A stretch of DNA of 64,000 nucleotides from DASZHJ01 sp963735465 (GTDB lineage: Bacteria; Pseudomonadota; Alphaproteobacteria; ATCC43930; CGMCC-115725). Under the pieces are notes generated by a model, which did not search any database, was not told where the DNA came from, and saw nothing but the letters and a program-made list of their open reading frames with translations. The position numbers and the translations under genes are program-made. Below, piece after piece: positions 25,036 through 34,644 of the stretch. How positions within the stretch are numbered: the stretch's first letter is position 1; each line of letters begins with the position of its first letter. The stretch is from positions 2,852,001 to 2,916,000 of the forward strand of contig CAVTLA010000001.1 of the NCBI GenBank assembly GCA_963735465.1, written 5' to 3'.

Positions 25036-26049
25036 ATGAACTACGGCCGTCGGGTTATCGCAGGCATGGGCGCCGCGGCGCTGCTGGTTGCCGTCTTCGG
25101 CAGCACGGCTCGCGCCGCCGAGGATCAGCTCGTCGTCTACTCCGCCAACGAGAGCATCCTCGACAATCTCGTCTTCGAGGCGTTCAAGAAGGAAACGGGC
25201 ATCCAGGTGCAGCCGGTGGAGGCCGGCTCCGGCGTCATCATGAAGCGGATTGCCGCCGAGAAGGATCGGCCCCAAGGTGACATCGTCTGGGGCGTCTCGC
25301 GCTCGCTGCTGCAAGCCAACGCCGATAATTTCGCGCCCTACCGCTCGAAGAACATCGATGCGGTGCCGCCGGAATTTCGCGATCCCAAGGACCTTTGGCT
25401 CGGCACCAATTTGCACCTGCTGGTGATCCTCGCCAACACCAAGGAAGTGGCGGAGGCGGATCTGCCGAAATCCTGGGCCGATCTCATGAATCCGAAGTGG
25501 AAAGGCAAGATCGCCTTCACCGATCCCGCCAATTCCGGCTCGGCCTACACCAACACCACACTCTGGGTCGATCTCTGGGGCGGCGGCGACAAGGGTTGGG
25601 CGGAGGTGACCAAGCTCTACGCCAATCTCAAGGTGCTGAACAAATCCTCGCTGGTGTTCTCCGGCGTCGGCAACGGCGAATACCCGCTCGGCATTTCCCT
25701 GGAATATGCGGGCTATCTCTGGGCCAGCAACGGCGCGCCGATCAAGGTGATCTATCCCAGCGACGGCACCATCACGCAGATGGAAGGTGTCGCCGTGATC
25801 AAGGGCGGACCCAATCTCGAGCCGGCGAAGAAGTTCGTCGACTTCATCTCGCGCAAGGACACCCGCGAGATGATCCTCGCCCACACCTTCCGGCGGCCGG
25901 CGCGCCAGGATCTCGACCTCGCGCATCTTCCCGGCGGCCTGCCGCCGCTGGCGAGCGTCGCGCTGGCGAAATACGACGAGGCAAAGTGGACCACGGCGCG
26001 GCCCGAGGCGATGCAGACCATCCAGGATGTCGTGCAGAAGACCCGCTGA
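25036..26049 (+). CDS. ABC transporter substrate-binding protein, iron / 2-aminoethylphosphonate type
   Basis: Periplasmic binding protein of 337 residues. It has a signal peptide ending near Ala27 (GSTARA), then a type II binding-protein fold: QLVVYSANESILDNLVFEAF, GDIVWGVSRSLLQANADNF, WADLMNPKWKGKIAFTDPAN and SGSAYTNTTLW. This is the family of ferric-ion and 2-aminoethylphosphonate binding proteins. Its ATPase and permease genes lie downstream, separated by a TPR gene. The ligand is not certain. Confidence 0.87.
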   Translation: MNYGRRVIAGMGAAALLVAVFGSTARAAEDQLVVYSANESILDNLVFEAFKKETGIQVQPVEAGSGVIMKRIAAEKDRPQGDIVWGVSRSLLQANADNFAPYRSKNIDAVPPEFRDPKDLWLGTNLHLLVILANTKEVAEADLPKSWADLMNPKWKGKIAFTDPANSGSAYTNTTLWVDLWGGGDKGWAEVTKLYANLKVLNKSSLVFSGVGNGEYPLGISLEYAGYLWASNGAPIKVIYPSDGTITQMEGVAVIKGGPNLEPAKKFVDFISRKDTREMILAHTFRRPARQDLDLAHLPGGLPPLASVALAKYDEAKWTTARPEAMQTIQDVVQKTR

Positions 26050-26228
26050 GCTCCGCCCGCGCGGATAAAATAATTTTCATCAAGCCGCGCTTCGTTCACG
26101 GGCGCGTTTAACTGTGCGTTCAACATCTCGTGATATCCGCCTCTTTGGTGCGAGGGCGGCGACGGCAACGCATTCTCAAACGCAACGTCGAGGCCTAGAC
26201 CCAGCGTGTAGCATTCGTCTGCGCGCGC

Positions 26229-27920
26229 ATGGCCCAACAGCAAACCGGTCGGAACATTGGGACGCCGCCGCACCCGTCGGCGGTTTCCCCGGTCGATCCC
26301 AAGCCCTGGCTCGCGGAGGCCCGCGATCACCGGCGGGCGGGACGCGTCGCCGCTGCGGAAGCGATCTATCGCCGCGTCATCGCCGCGCACCCGGCCGACC
26401 CCGAGCCGCGCTATCTCCTGAGCATGCTCTGCACCCAGACCGGACGCGCGGCGGAAGCGGTAGAGCATCTCGCGATCGCGGCCCGCCTGGCGCCCGGCAC
26501 CGCACCACTCTTCAATCATCTCGGCCATGCCCTGATCGCGGTTGGCCGCACGGACGACGCCGAGGCGGCATTCCGGCGCGCGATCGAGCTGCGTCCGAAC
26601 CTCGCCGATGCGCATCTCAATCTCGGTACGCTGCTGCGACAGCTCGGCCGGTCCGCCGATGCCGCGGCAAGCTTCCACCGGGCCGCCGCCGCCGATCCCG
26701 GCGCCCCCCATGCCTTGATCAATCTCGGCATCACGCTGCAGGAGATCGCCGCCTATGACGAGGCGGTGGTGGCACTGCATCAGGCGATCGCCATCGACGC
26801 CTATTCCTTCGAGGCGCACTACAATCTCGGCGGCGTGTTGACCGCGCAACGCCGCCTCGCGGAAGCAGCGACCGCGTATCAGGCCGCCGTCGGCATCAAC
26901 GGCGACGTGGCATGGGCGCACGTCAATCTCGGCTTCGTGCTGCAGGAGCTGCGGCAGACGGCCGCCGCCATCGGCTGCTATCGCCGCGCCATCGCGCTCG
27001 CGCCCGACCTCGCCCAGGCCCACGTCAAGCTTGGCGCCGCGCTCTACGAGCAGCGCGACCTGGAGGGATCCCTCGCCGCGATCCGCCGCGCGATCGAGCT
27101 CGAGCCCTGGAACGCGCACACCCTGGTGAACCTCGCCCAGACCTTGCGCGAGCTCGGCGATCTTCCCGGCGCCGAGGCCGCCTATCGCCGCGTCCTCGCC
27201 CTCGAGCCAGGCCAGCCGGTAGCGCTCGCACATCTCTCGATCCTGCTGCAGCAAATCCGGAAGCTGGACGAGGCCCGCGACCTGCTCGACTACGACCGCC
27301 TGCTGCGGCGGCGGGTGCTGGACCGGGTGGAGGGCTGGGCCACGGTCGCCGCCTTCAACGCCGATCTTGCCCGCGCCGTCTACGAGCATCCGACGCTGAT
27401 GCGCGACCCGCCGGGCAAGGCCACCATGCAGGGGAGCCAGACCCTGGAGATCCTGCCCGCCACCGCCGGGCCGCTCACCGCCCTGCAGCACGAGATCGAG
27501 GCCGCGGTCACCGACTACCTAGCCGAGACTGTCGCCGCCGCGCCAGGCCTGTTTCCGCTGCCGCCGGAAACGCGCCGGCTGCATGGCTGGGGCGTGGTGC
27601 TGCGCTCCAGCGGACACCAGACGGCGCATTTCCACCCCGCGGGGATCGTGAGCGGCGTCTACTACGTGCGGATCCCCGCCGTCGTGCAGGACGGAACGGC
27701 GGGCGAGGCCGGCTGCATCAAGTTCGGCGTGCCGGAACCTGGCATCGCCGACCCGCACGCGATTCCCATGGGGCTCACCACCACGATCAGGCCCACGGAG
27801 GGACTGATGATCCTGTTCCCCTCCTACTTCTGGCATCAGACGATCCCCTTCGAGAGCACCGAGGAACGCGTCTGCATCGCCTTCGATCTCCTGGCGGATC
27901 CCACCAAGCGCGCGCCCTGA
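26229..27920 (+). CDS. TPR protein with C-terminal 2OG-Fe(II) oxygenase-like domain
   Basis: Two-part protein of 563 residues, without a signal peptide. Residues about 35-340 hold eight or nine TPR units (for example AEAIYRRVIAAHPADPEPRYL and LGAALYEQRDLEGSLAAIRR). Residues about 375-560 resemble the putative 2OG-Fe(II) oxygenase domain seen in other TPR proteins, with HGWGVVLRSSGHQTAHFHP, GIVSGVYYVRIP and LMILFPSYFWHQTIPF, which supplies the likely metal His residues. It sits between the transporter genes but has its own 179-base upstream space. The target is unknown. Confidence 0.82.
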   Translation: MAQQQTGRNIGTPPHPSAVSPVDPKPWLAEARDHRRAGRVAAAEAIYRRVIAAHPADPEPRYLLSMLCTQTGRAAEAVEHLAIAARLAPGTAPLFNHLGHALIAVGRTDDAEAAFRRAIELRPNLADAHLNLGTLLRQLGRSADAAASFHRAAAADPGAPHALINLGITLQEIAAYDEAVVALHQAIAIDAYSFEAHYNLGGVLTAQRRLAEAATAYQAAVGINGDVAWAHVNLGFVLQELRQTAAAIGCYRRAIALAPDLAQAHVKLGAALYEQRDLEGSLAAIRRAIELEPWNAHTLVNLAQTLRELGDLPGAEAAYRRVLALEPGQPVALAHLSILLQQIRKLDEARDLLDYDRLLRRRVLDRVEGWATVAAFNADLARAVYEHPTLMRDPPGKATMQGSQTLEILPATAGPLTALQHEIEAAVTDYLAETVAAAPGLFPLPPETRRLHGWGVVLRSSGHQTAHFHPAGIVSGVYYVRIPAVVQDGTAGEAGCIKFGVPEPGIADPHAIPMGLTTTIRPTEGLMILFPSYFWHQTIPFESTEERVCIAFDLLADPTKRAP

Positions 27921-28084
27921 TCGCGGCTCGAAAATCCAAAATCGGAGTGCCGGAATGCCGGCGCATTGCCCGCTTGAGCACGGCCACGAAATAGTGGAAG
28001 TGTTGCCGCTCGCGCGGCCGGCGCCGGAGTGCCGGCCGGCGGTTGGGGGATTCCGGTGGCACAGCATCTGCACGTGGCGCGGCG

Positions 28085-29155
28085 ATGACCGCGATCGGGA
28101 TCGATCGCGTCGAGAAGCGGTTCGGCACCTTGCGGGCCGCCGCCGGCATCTCCTTGGAGATCCGCGACGGCGAGCTCTTCACCCTGCTGGGCCCCTCCGG
28201 CTGCGGCAAGACCACGCTCCTGCGCATCGTCGCGGGCTTCGCCGATCTCGACAGCGGCGCCATCCGCTTCGGGGACCGCCGCGTCGACACGCTGCCGCCG
28301 CACCGGCGCAACACCGGCATGGTGTTCCAGAACTACGCGATCTTTCCCAACCTCACCGTCGCCGGGAACGTCGCCTATGGCCTCAAGGCGCGGCGGCTGC
28401 CGACGGCCGAGATCGCCGAGCGGGTGGCGCGCGCGCTCCGCCTCGTCCACCTCGATGCCCACGACCAGCGCTGGCCGCATCAGCTCTCCGGCGGCCAGCT
28501 CCAGCGTGTCGCCATCGCCCGGGCCCTGGTGATCGAGCCCGAAGTGCTGCTGCTGGACGAGCCGCTCTCCAACCTCGACGCCAAGCTCCGAGTGGAGATG
28601 CGCGGCGAGATTCGCCGCCTGCAGCGGCAGCTCGGCATCACCGCCCTCTACGTGACCCACGACCAGGAGGAGGCGCTCGCCATCTCCGACCGGATCGCGG
28701 TGATGCGCGCCGGCGCCGTCGAGCAGATCGGCACGCCCGCCGAGATCTATACCCATCCCGCCAGCCCCTTCGTCGCGGAGTTCATGGGCACCACGAACCT
28801 TCTCGCGGGCACCGTCGCCGAGAGCAGCGGCGGTCGGGTCAAGATCGCGATCGGCGGGATCGCGATCGCGGCAGCGGGTACGCAGCCAGTCGGTGCCTCG
28901 ATCTCGGTGTCGCTGCGCCCCGAGGCGCTCCGGCTTCTGGGACCCGGTGCCGCGACGCCCGCGGGATGGGCGATGCTTGAGGCCACCGTGCGGCAAGTGG
29001 AGTTCCTGGGTGCCATCACCCGCGTCGATCTCCAGGCGGGCGAGATCCCGCTTCGCCTCGCCCTCCTCGACCAGCCGCCGGAAGCGGCGACGCCGGGCCG
29101 CACGGTCACCCTCGCCTACGATCCCGCGCGCGTCGCGGTCTTCGCCCGGCCATGA
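28085..29155 (+). CDS. ABC transporter ATPase, PotA/FbpC type
   Basis: ATP-hydrolysing subunit of an importer, 356 residues. It has Walker A GPSGCGKTT near residues 38-46, Q-loop VFQNYAIFPN, signature LSGGQLQRVAIARAL, Walker B VLLLDEPLSNLD, H-loop YVTHDQEEAL and a C-terminal TOBE domain, the pattern of iron, spermidine and 2-aminoethylphosphonate importers. ATG 28085 begins the conserved domain. The permease starts in its last four bases. Confidence 0.92.
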   Translation: MTAIGIDRVEKRFGTLRAAAGISLEIRDGELFTLLGPSGCGKTTLLRIVAGFADLDSGAIRFGDRRVDTLPPHRRNTGMVFQNYAIFPNLTVAGNVAYGLKARRLPTAEIAERVARALRLVHLDAHDQRWPHQLSGGQLQRVAIARALVIEPEVLLLDEPLSNLDAKLRVEMRGEIRRLQRQLGITALYVTHDQEEALAISDRIAVMRAGAVEQIGTPAEIYTHPASPFVAEFMGTTNLLAGTVAESSGGRVKIAIGGIAIAAAGTQPVGASISVSLRPEALRLLGPGAATPAGWAMLEATVRQVEFLGAITRVDLQAGEIPLRLALLDQPPEAATPGRTVTLAYDPARVAVFARP

Positions 29156-30804
29156 TCGCGCTGCGGCCGCGCGCCGCCTTTCCCCTGGCGATCACGGCCC
29201 TCGCCTTCCTGTTCCTGGGATTGTTCCTGATCTATCCCGTGTTCTCCGTCTTCGCGGTGAGCTTTCTCGACAAGGCCGGCCATTTCACATTCGCGAACTA
29301 CGTCAACATCCTCGGGCGCAGCTTCTATCAGCAGAGCCTCTGGAACAGCCTCGCGATCGGCGCCCTGGCGACACTCGCCACCACGGTGCTGGGGATACCG
29401 ATGGCGTTCTGCCTGGCGCGCCTCCCGGTGCCGGGAAAATCGGCGATCCTGGTGCTGGCGGCGCTGCCCCTGGTGCTGCCCTCCTTCGTCGGCGCCTACG
29501 CCCTGGTGCTGCTGTTCGGCCGCGCCGGGCTGGTGACCCATCTGCTCCGGGATATCGGGATCCCCTTCGGCTCGATCTACGGCGCGCCCGGCCTCATCTG
29601 GGTCTATACCCTCACCCTCTATCCCTATGTGCTGCTGCCGACGCTGGCCGCCTTCAAGGCGGTGGACGTCTCCATGGAGGAAGCCGGGCAGAACCTGGGG
29701 TCCTCGCGCTGGCGCGTGTTCTGGACCGTGATCCTGCCGGTGGTGATGCCCTCGGTGCTGTCGGGAGCGCTCCTGGTGCTGATGGAGACCCTGGAGAATT
29801 TCGGCGTGCCCTTCGTCCTCGCCGAGGACAAGCCGATCCTGGCGGTGGAGGCCTACAAGCTTTTCGCCGGCGAGGTCGCCACCAACCCCGCCTCGGCGGG
29901 CGTGCTGGCGGTGCTGCTGGTGGTGTGTACGACCGGCGCGCTCCTGCTGCAGCGGCACTACCTGAAGCGCCGCCGTTTCGCCACCGGCGCCCGCGCCGCA
30001 CCGCCGGAGCTCAGGATCGGCGGAGGCTTGCGCCTCCTCGCCACGCTCTTCTGCTGGGGCGTGGTGCTGGCGTCCCTGGTGCCGTTCTTCGCCGTGCTGG
30101 TGATTTCCTTCCTCGAATACCGCGGGCCGGTGCTGCACGGCAATTTCAGCCTCGGCAATTTCGCTGACCTCCTGCATCGCTCGTCGCGGCCGCTGATCAA
30201 TACCGTGACCCTGGCCACCGCTGCCGCGCTGGGCGCGGCGGCGCTCGGCATTCCCATCGGCTATGTGCTGACGCGCTACCGCTCCGCCGTCGCCGGCGTC
30301 CTCGACGTGGTGGCGATGATGCCCTTCGCCATCGCCGGCACCGTGCTCGGGATCGGCCTTGTGGTCGCCTACAACAGCGGCTTCCTGATCCTGACCGGCG
30401 GCCCGCTCATCATCGTCATCGCCTACGTAGTACGGAAGCTGCCGTTCAACGTGCGCGCCTCCAGCGCCATCCTGCACCAGCTCGACCCCAGCCTCGAGGA
30501 GGCCTCGATCAACCTGGGCGTCTCGCCGACGCGCACCTTCTTCCAGCTCACCGTGCCGATGATGCTGGGCGGCATCGTCGGCGGCATGGTGCTGACCTGG
30601 GTCACCGTCGCCTCGGAGCTGAGCTCCACCGTGATCCTCTACAGCGGGCCCTGGGCCACCATGACGGTGGTGATGTTCCAGGCCCTGGAGGGCACCGGCG
30701 CGGGGGTTGCCGCGGCGGCGGCGGCCGTGCTCATCTTGGCCACGGTGGTGCCGCTGCTGCTGGTCTACCGCCTGCTGCGGCGCCACGAACTCGCATTGAT
30801 GTGA
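29152..30804 (+). CDS. ABC transporter permease, two fused transmembrane units
   Basis: Inner-membrane permease of 550 residues carrying two MetI-type domains in one chain, the layout of ferric-ion (FbpB) and 2-aminoethylphosphonate permeases. About twelve membrane spans are visible. Each half has an EAA loop: EEAGQNLGSSRWRVFWTVIL near residue 178 and EEASINLGVSPTRTFFQLTV near residue 449, so both can dock the ATPase dimer. It overlaps the ATPase gene by four bases and is followed by a threonine aldolase after 16 bases. Confidence 0.92.
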   Translation: MIALRPRAAFPLAITALAFLFLGLFLIYPVFSVFAVSFLDKAGHFTFANYVNILGRSFYQQSLWNSLAIGALATLATTVLGIPMAFCLARLPVPGKSAILVLAALPLVLPSFVGAYALVLLFGRAGLVTHLLRDIGIPFGSIYGAPGLIWVYTLTLYPYVLLPTLAAFKAVDVSMEEAGQNLGSSRWRVFWTVILPVVMPSVLSGALLVLMETLENFGVPFVLAEDKPILAVEAYKLFAGEVATNPASAGVLAVLLVVCTTGALLLQRHYLKRRRFATGARAAPPELRIGGGLRLLATLFCWGVVLASLVPFFAVLVISFLEYRGPVLHGNFSLGNFADLLHRSSRPLINTVTLATAAALGAAALGIPIGYVLTRYRSAVAGVLDVVAMMPFAIAGTVLGIGLVVAYNSGFLILTGGPLIIVIAYVVRKLPFNVRASSAILHQLDPSLEEASINLGVSPTRTFFQLTVPMMLGGIVGGMVLTWVTVASELSSTVILYSGPWATMTVVMFQALEGTGAGVAAAAAAVLILATVVPLLLVYRLLRRHELALM

Positions 30805-30820
30805 TCCCAGAGGATTAGAG

Positions 30821-31858
30821 ATGAATTCCATCGATCTCGGCAGCGACACCGTCACCAAGCCCACGGAGAAGATGCTGGAGCGCATGCGCCACACCGAGCT
30901 CGGCGATGACGGCCGCGAGGGCGATCCCACCATCCGCGCCCTGGAGGTGCTCGCCGCCAAGATCCTGGGTAAGGAGGCGGCGGTCTTCGTCCCCAGCGGC
31001 ACCATGGCGAATCTGGTGGCGCTCCTCGCCCATACCGGCCGCGGCACCGAGCTGTTGGGAGACGCCGGCTCCCACGTTTTCCGCTCCGAGATGGGCGGCG
31101 TCGCCGGCCTCGCCAGCCTCTTCCATCGCACTATCCCGGCGCACCGCGGCGCCATGGACCTCGACGCGCTCCGGGAGGCGATCCGCCCGGCGCTGACGCC
31201 GCGGGGCCTCGGCACCGGCCTCATCCTCATGGAAACCACCCACAACGACGCCGGCGGCACGGTGCTGCCTCTCGATCACATGGCGGCGGTGCATGGCCTC
31301 GCGGCGGACCACGGCATTCCCGTCCACATCGACGGCGCCCGCGTCTTCAACGCGGCGGTGGCGCTCGGCGTGCCGGTGGCGAAAGTCGCGGCGCACGGGG
31401 AAAGCATCAGCTTCTGCATCTCCAAGGGCCTGAGCGCGCCGGTGGGCTCGCTCCTCTGCGGCAGCGCCGCCTTCATCACCCGGGCCCGCGCCTTCCGCCG
31501 GATGGTCGGCGGCAACCTGCGCCAGGGCGGCGTCATCGCCGCGGCGGGGATCGTGGCGCTGGAAGAGATGGTCGACCGCCTCGCCGAGGACCACGCGCGG
31601 GCGAAGCGCCTGGCGGACGGGCTTGCGAAGGTGCATGCCAGCCTCCTTGACCCGACGCTGGTGGAGACCAACATCGTTCGCCTGGACTTCACCGGCAGCG
31701 GGCGGCGCGCCGAGCCCTGGGTCGAGGCGCTCAAGACCAAGGGCGTCGTCGCCGGGGTCTGGAGCCCGTGGCAGATCCGCATGGTAACCCACCGCCACAT
31801 CACCGACGCCGACGTCGAGCGGGTGGTGGGAGCGGTGAAGGAGCTGTGGCCGAAATAG
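30821..31858 (+). CDS. ltaE: Low-specificity threonine aldolase
   Basis: PLP enzyme of 345 residues that splits threonine or allo-threonine into glycine and acetaldehyde. It has DLGSDTVTKPTEKMLERM at the N-terminus, GDDGREGDPTIRALE, FVPSGTMANLVALLAH, VHIDGARVFNAAVALG and the PLP lysine in CISKGLSAPVGSLLCG. Length and motifs are standard. Its closeness to the transporter suggests cotranscription; a link to a 3-hydroxy amino acid or phosphonate catabolic route is possible but not shown. Confidence 0.9.
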   Translation: MNSIDLGSDTVTKPTEKMLERMRHTELGDDGREGDPTIRALEVLAAKILGKEAAVFVPSGTMANLVALLAHTGRGTELLGDAGSHVFRSEMGGVAGLASLFHRTIPAHRGAMDLDALREAIRPALTPRGLGTGLILMETTHNDAGGTVLPLDHMAAVHGLAADHGIPVHIDGARVFNAAVALGVPVAKVAAHGESISFCISKGLSAPVGSLLCGSAAFITRARAFRRMVGGNLRQGGVIAAAGIVALEEMVDRLAEDHARAKRLADGLAKVHASLLDPTLVETNIVRLDFTGSGRRAEPWVEALKTKGVVAGVWSPWQIRMVTHRHITDADVERVVGAVKELWPK

Positions 31859-32018
31859 AACGGTCTGATCCAAAATTGGGTTCGTTTCGTGAATTTAATG
31901 TTCGGCACGGTCGGAAGCGCATACATGATCGGCAAGCCAGTGCCACCACGCGAAAACGCGAATTGCGTACAGGCGGATCGTGATATGATCGGACTATCCG
32001 GTGTTTTCAAGGTCGCAT

Positions 32019-32056
32019 GCCGGCGCGTGCAGCGCCGCGGGGGGCCTTGCGCCGGC
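32019..32056. repeat. Inverted repeat after the threonine aldolase gene
   Basis: GCCGGCGC (32019-32026) pairs perfectly with GCGCCGGC (32049-32056) around 22 G-rich bases. It lies in the 273-base space between ltaE and the next gene, which is otherwise more AT-rich than its surroundings and without a convincing ORF. It may be part of a transcription end. Confidence 0.35.
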
Positions 32057-32131
32057 GTAGGCTGACGTTAACGATCGCGTTTGTATGATCGGTGCTCATT
32101 GAGCCCACGATCGCATCCAGGGAAGCCCACG

Positions 32132-32734
32132 TTGAAAGTCGTCAGTTGGAATTTGCTGCGCCTCACCGGCGCGGCCGTCGAAGATGTCGTCCTATTGATC
32201 GAGCGGGAGAAGCCGGATCTGCTTCTCATGCAGGAGGCGACCCAGGACATGGAGCGCCTGCCGGCGCTCGCCGGCGGACATTTCCATTGGGAACCGCTGC
32301 CGAGCCGCATCCACGGCCTCGCGGCCTGGAGCCCCTATCCGCTGCCGCCGCCGGTGGTGCTGCCGCTGCCGATCTCCCGCATGCCCGGCCGCCTGCCCCG
32401 ACGCGTGGCGCAGATCATCCGCATCGGCGACGTCACCTTCGCCAACGTCCATCTCTCCCACGGACAGCTGCTCAATCGCCGGCAGCTTCTCCGCATCGCC
32501 CAGTCCCTCGAAGGACCAGCGGCGGTGATCGGCGACTACAACGCGGTCGGCCCCACCCTGTTGCCGGGCTTCCGCGACGTCGGCCCGCGCGAGCCGACCC
32601 ACGTGGCGCGCAACATCGTTCCGGTGCGGCTGGACCGCTGCCTCGTCCGCGGCCTGCGCTGCGCCGATGCCCGGGCCCTGGAGCGCGGCGCCTCCGACCA
32701 TCGTCCGATCGCCCTCGAGCTCCGCGCCGCCTGA
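32132..32734 (+). CDS. Endonuclease/exonuclease/phosphatase family protein
   Basis: Metal-dependent phosphohydrolase of the EEP fold, about 200 residues. It has KVVSWNLLRL at the N-terminus, LLLMQEATQDM (metal Glu), VTFANVHLSHGQ, GDYNAVGPTLLPGF (catalytic Asp/Asn) and SDHRPIALEL at the end (catalytic Asp/His), so all core motifs are there. The start is placed at TTG 32132 because AGGGA lies before it and it begins directly at the conserved strand; an ATG at 32081 is an alternative. The substrate could be nucleic acid or phospholipid. Confidence 0.82.
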   Translation: MKVVSWNLLRLTGAAVEDVVLLIEREKPDLLLMQEATQDMERLPALAGGHFHWEPLPSRIHGLAAWSPYPLPPPVVLPLPISRMPGRLPRRVAQIIRIGDVTFANVHLSHGQLLNRRQLLRIAQSLEGPAAVIGDYNAVGPTLLPGFRDVGPREPTHVARNIVPVRLDRCLVRGLRCADARALERGASDHRPIALELRAA

Positions 32735-32840
32735 GGCCGCATACCCGCGTCCCTCGCGGTCCGGCGCGGGCGCAACTGTCACTGGATCATAGCGACGCCG
32801 CGAGGCAGGCTCTATCCGAGGATAGGAGCCTGCGACGGGC

Positions 32841-34640
32841 ATGGACCCGCGGATCTGCACGCCGACCAGACACCGCATCCGGCGATACGCGCGCTGGATC
32901 GGATTTCTTGCGCTACTTCTGGTAGCGCCCTGGACGGCGCTCGCCGCCGAGCATCCCTTCCTCTCCAGGCCGATCTGGATCTACGACAACTGGTCCGCCT
33001 ATGACGAGCTGTCAGACGCGGTGCCGCTGACCGAGGATCTGGCGATGCGCGAGCTCGCGGAGATCGTGCGGCTGCGCAAGCTCGGCGTGGACTTCGACTA
33101 CTACCTCATGGACGCGTTCTGGTACGCGGAGGACGGCGGCTACCGGAGCTGGCGCCCCCTGAGCTGGCCGGACGGGCCCGACCGCTGGATCGAGGCCTGC
33201 CTCGAGAACGGCATCAAGCCCGGCCTTTGGTTCGGCACCAACAGCCTGCTGCAGATGAGCGCCGCGCCGCGGTGGCGCAACTCCCTGATCACCGGCGGCG
33301 GCGCCATGGCGCTCTACACCGGCGGCTTCCTGCCGGACTTCATGGCCATGCTGCAGGGCTGGTACGACCGCGGCATTCGCCTCTTCAAGCTAGACTTCGC
33401 GAATTTCGACGCCGCCGCGGCGGGCGACGAGGCACGGCTGTCGCCGGAGGAGATCCGCGCGCGCAACATGACGGCGCTCCGGACCGCGCTGCAGGCGTTC
33501 CGCCGACGCAACCCCGACGCCGTGCTGGTGGCCTTCAACGGCTTCGGCGGCGATCTCGGCTCGACGGACGCGCCGCTGCCGTTCCGCGAGCCGGTGGATC
33601 CCGCCTGGCTCAAGATCTTCGACTCCCTCTACTCCGGCGACCCTAGGCCCTCGGACGTGCCGCAGATGAATTTTTGGCGCTCCGTCGATCTCTACAGCGA
33701 TCACATGGTGGGGCGCTTCCACGCCAGCGGCATTCCGCTGCCGCGCCTGGATTCGATCGCGGTGATGCTGGGGAATACCGGCACCAACTACCGCCGCAAG
33801 CTGCACGCGTGGGAGGGCAGCATGCTGCTGATGATGGCCCGGGGCGGCTGGGTCAACACGGTGCACGGCGAGCTGGAGCGCCTCGACGCCGACCAGGCGC
33901 GCTGGCTCGCCAGGGCGCAGGCGCTTTATCAGGGCCTGAAGCAGGACGGCAGCACCCGCCTCTTCGGCGGTGTTCCCGGCGAGAGCATGCCCTACGGCTA
34001 CGTCAGCGCCGATACGGCAGGCGCGGTCTACGCGGTGGTCAATCCGTCGGAGAGCGTCGCCGTGCTACCGCTGCCGGTGGCGGCGACGGCGAATGCCGGG
34101 ATCCGCCTCCTCTTCCGTGACGCGGGATTCGAGCCGGTACTGGAGGGTAATGCCGTCCGCCTCGGTCCAGAGCAGCTCGCCCTCGTGGGCACCGGGCGCT
34201 ACGCCGACGCGGCCTATGACCTCGGCGTGCAGGCGGATGTGGTGATCCCCCGCCGCATCGCGCCCCTGGGCGTCAACTTCAGCTTCGACGAGGCGACGGG
34301 CGCGCTCACGACAGCGGTGCTGCCGCCGGTCAGCGGCGATCTCCGCGTCATCCTGCAGCAGCGCGACCTCGAGGGCCTGGCCCTACGGACATCCGGTGGC
34401 GCCCCGCCCGACGGCACGCGCATGGGCCACATCCTGGTGATTACCGCCACCCAGGGTGGCAAGCCGCTGCCGGTGGAGGTGCGCTACGACCGCGCAATCT
34501 GGAGCGGCCTCTCCTGGGCCGCGGGTGAGATCCGCCATGGCGCCATGGAGCCCGGCGAGCCGATCGAGATCCGCCTCTCCTCCGCCGAGACCGATCCGTC
34601 GCTGCGGCTGGAAGGGCGGATTTTTACCGTGGAGTACTAA
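32841..34640 (+). CDS. Secreted TIM-barrel protein resembling clan GH-D glycosidases
   Basis: Probable exported glycoside hydrolase of 599 residues. A basic N-terminus and hydrophobic segment (ARWIGFLALLLVAPWTALAA) make a signal peptide of about 38 residues. The barrel has IWIYDNWSAYDEL, FDYYLMDAFWYAEDGG, GIKPGLWFGTN and LFKLDFANFD, where the Asp after FKL fits the nucleophile of alpha-galactosidase-type enzymes (GH27/31/36). A beta-rich C-terminal part follows from about residue 390. No exact family or substrate can be named. It is a single gene converging on a CGNR regulator. Confidence 0.6.
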   Translation: MDPRICTPTRHRIRRYARWIGFLALLLVAPWTALAAEHPFLSRPIWIYDNWSAYDELSDAVPLTEDLAMRELAEIVRLRKLGVDFDYYLMDAFWYAEDGGYRSWRPLSWPDGPDRWIEACLENGIKPGLWFGTNSLLQMSAAPRWRNSLITGGGAMALYTGGFLPDFMAMLQGWYDRGIRLFKLDFANFDAAAAGDEARLSPEEIRARNMTALRTALQAFRRRNPDAVLVAFNGFGGDLGSTDAPLPFREPVDPAWLKIFDSLYSGDPRPSDVPQMNFWRSVDLYSDHMVGRFHASGIPLPRLDSIAVMLGNTGTNYRRKLHAWEGSMLLMMARGGWVNTVHGELERLDADQARWLARAQALYQGLKQDGSTRLFGGVPGESMPYGYVSADTAGAVYAVVNPSESVAVLPLPVAATANAGIRLLFRDAGFEPVLEGNAVRLGPEQLALVGTGRYADAAYDLGVQADVVIPRRIAPLGVNFSFDEATGALTTAVLPPVSGDLRVILQQRDLEGLALRTSGGAPPDGTRMGHILVITATQGGKPLPVEVRYDRAIWSGLSWAAGEIRHGAMEPGEPIEIRLSSAETDPSLRLEGRIFTVEY

Positions 34641-34644
34641 GGCC

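Noticed and set aside
25752..27491. Long minus-strand open frame over the binding protein and TPR genes
   Set aside because: Shadow of real genes on the plus strand; composition is not protein-like.
29116..31260. Very long minus-strand open frame across the permease and aldolase genes
   Set aside because: Its product is low-complexity (His/Gln/Arg/Gly rich) and it lies opposite two well-recognised genes; it comes from GC-rich codon bias.
31963..31989. TTGCGT / TATGAT as a promoter for the EEP-family gene
   Set aside because: The spacer is only 15 bases and the start of the gene is itself uncertain.
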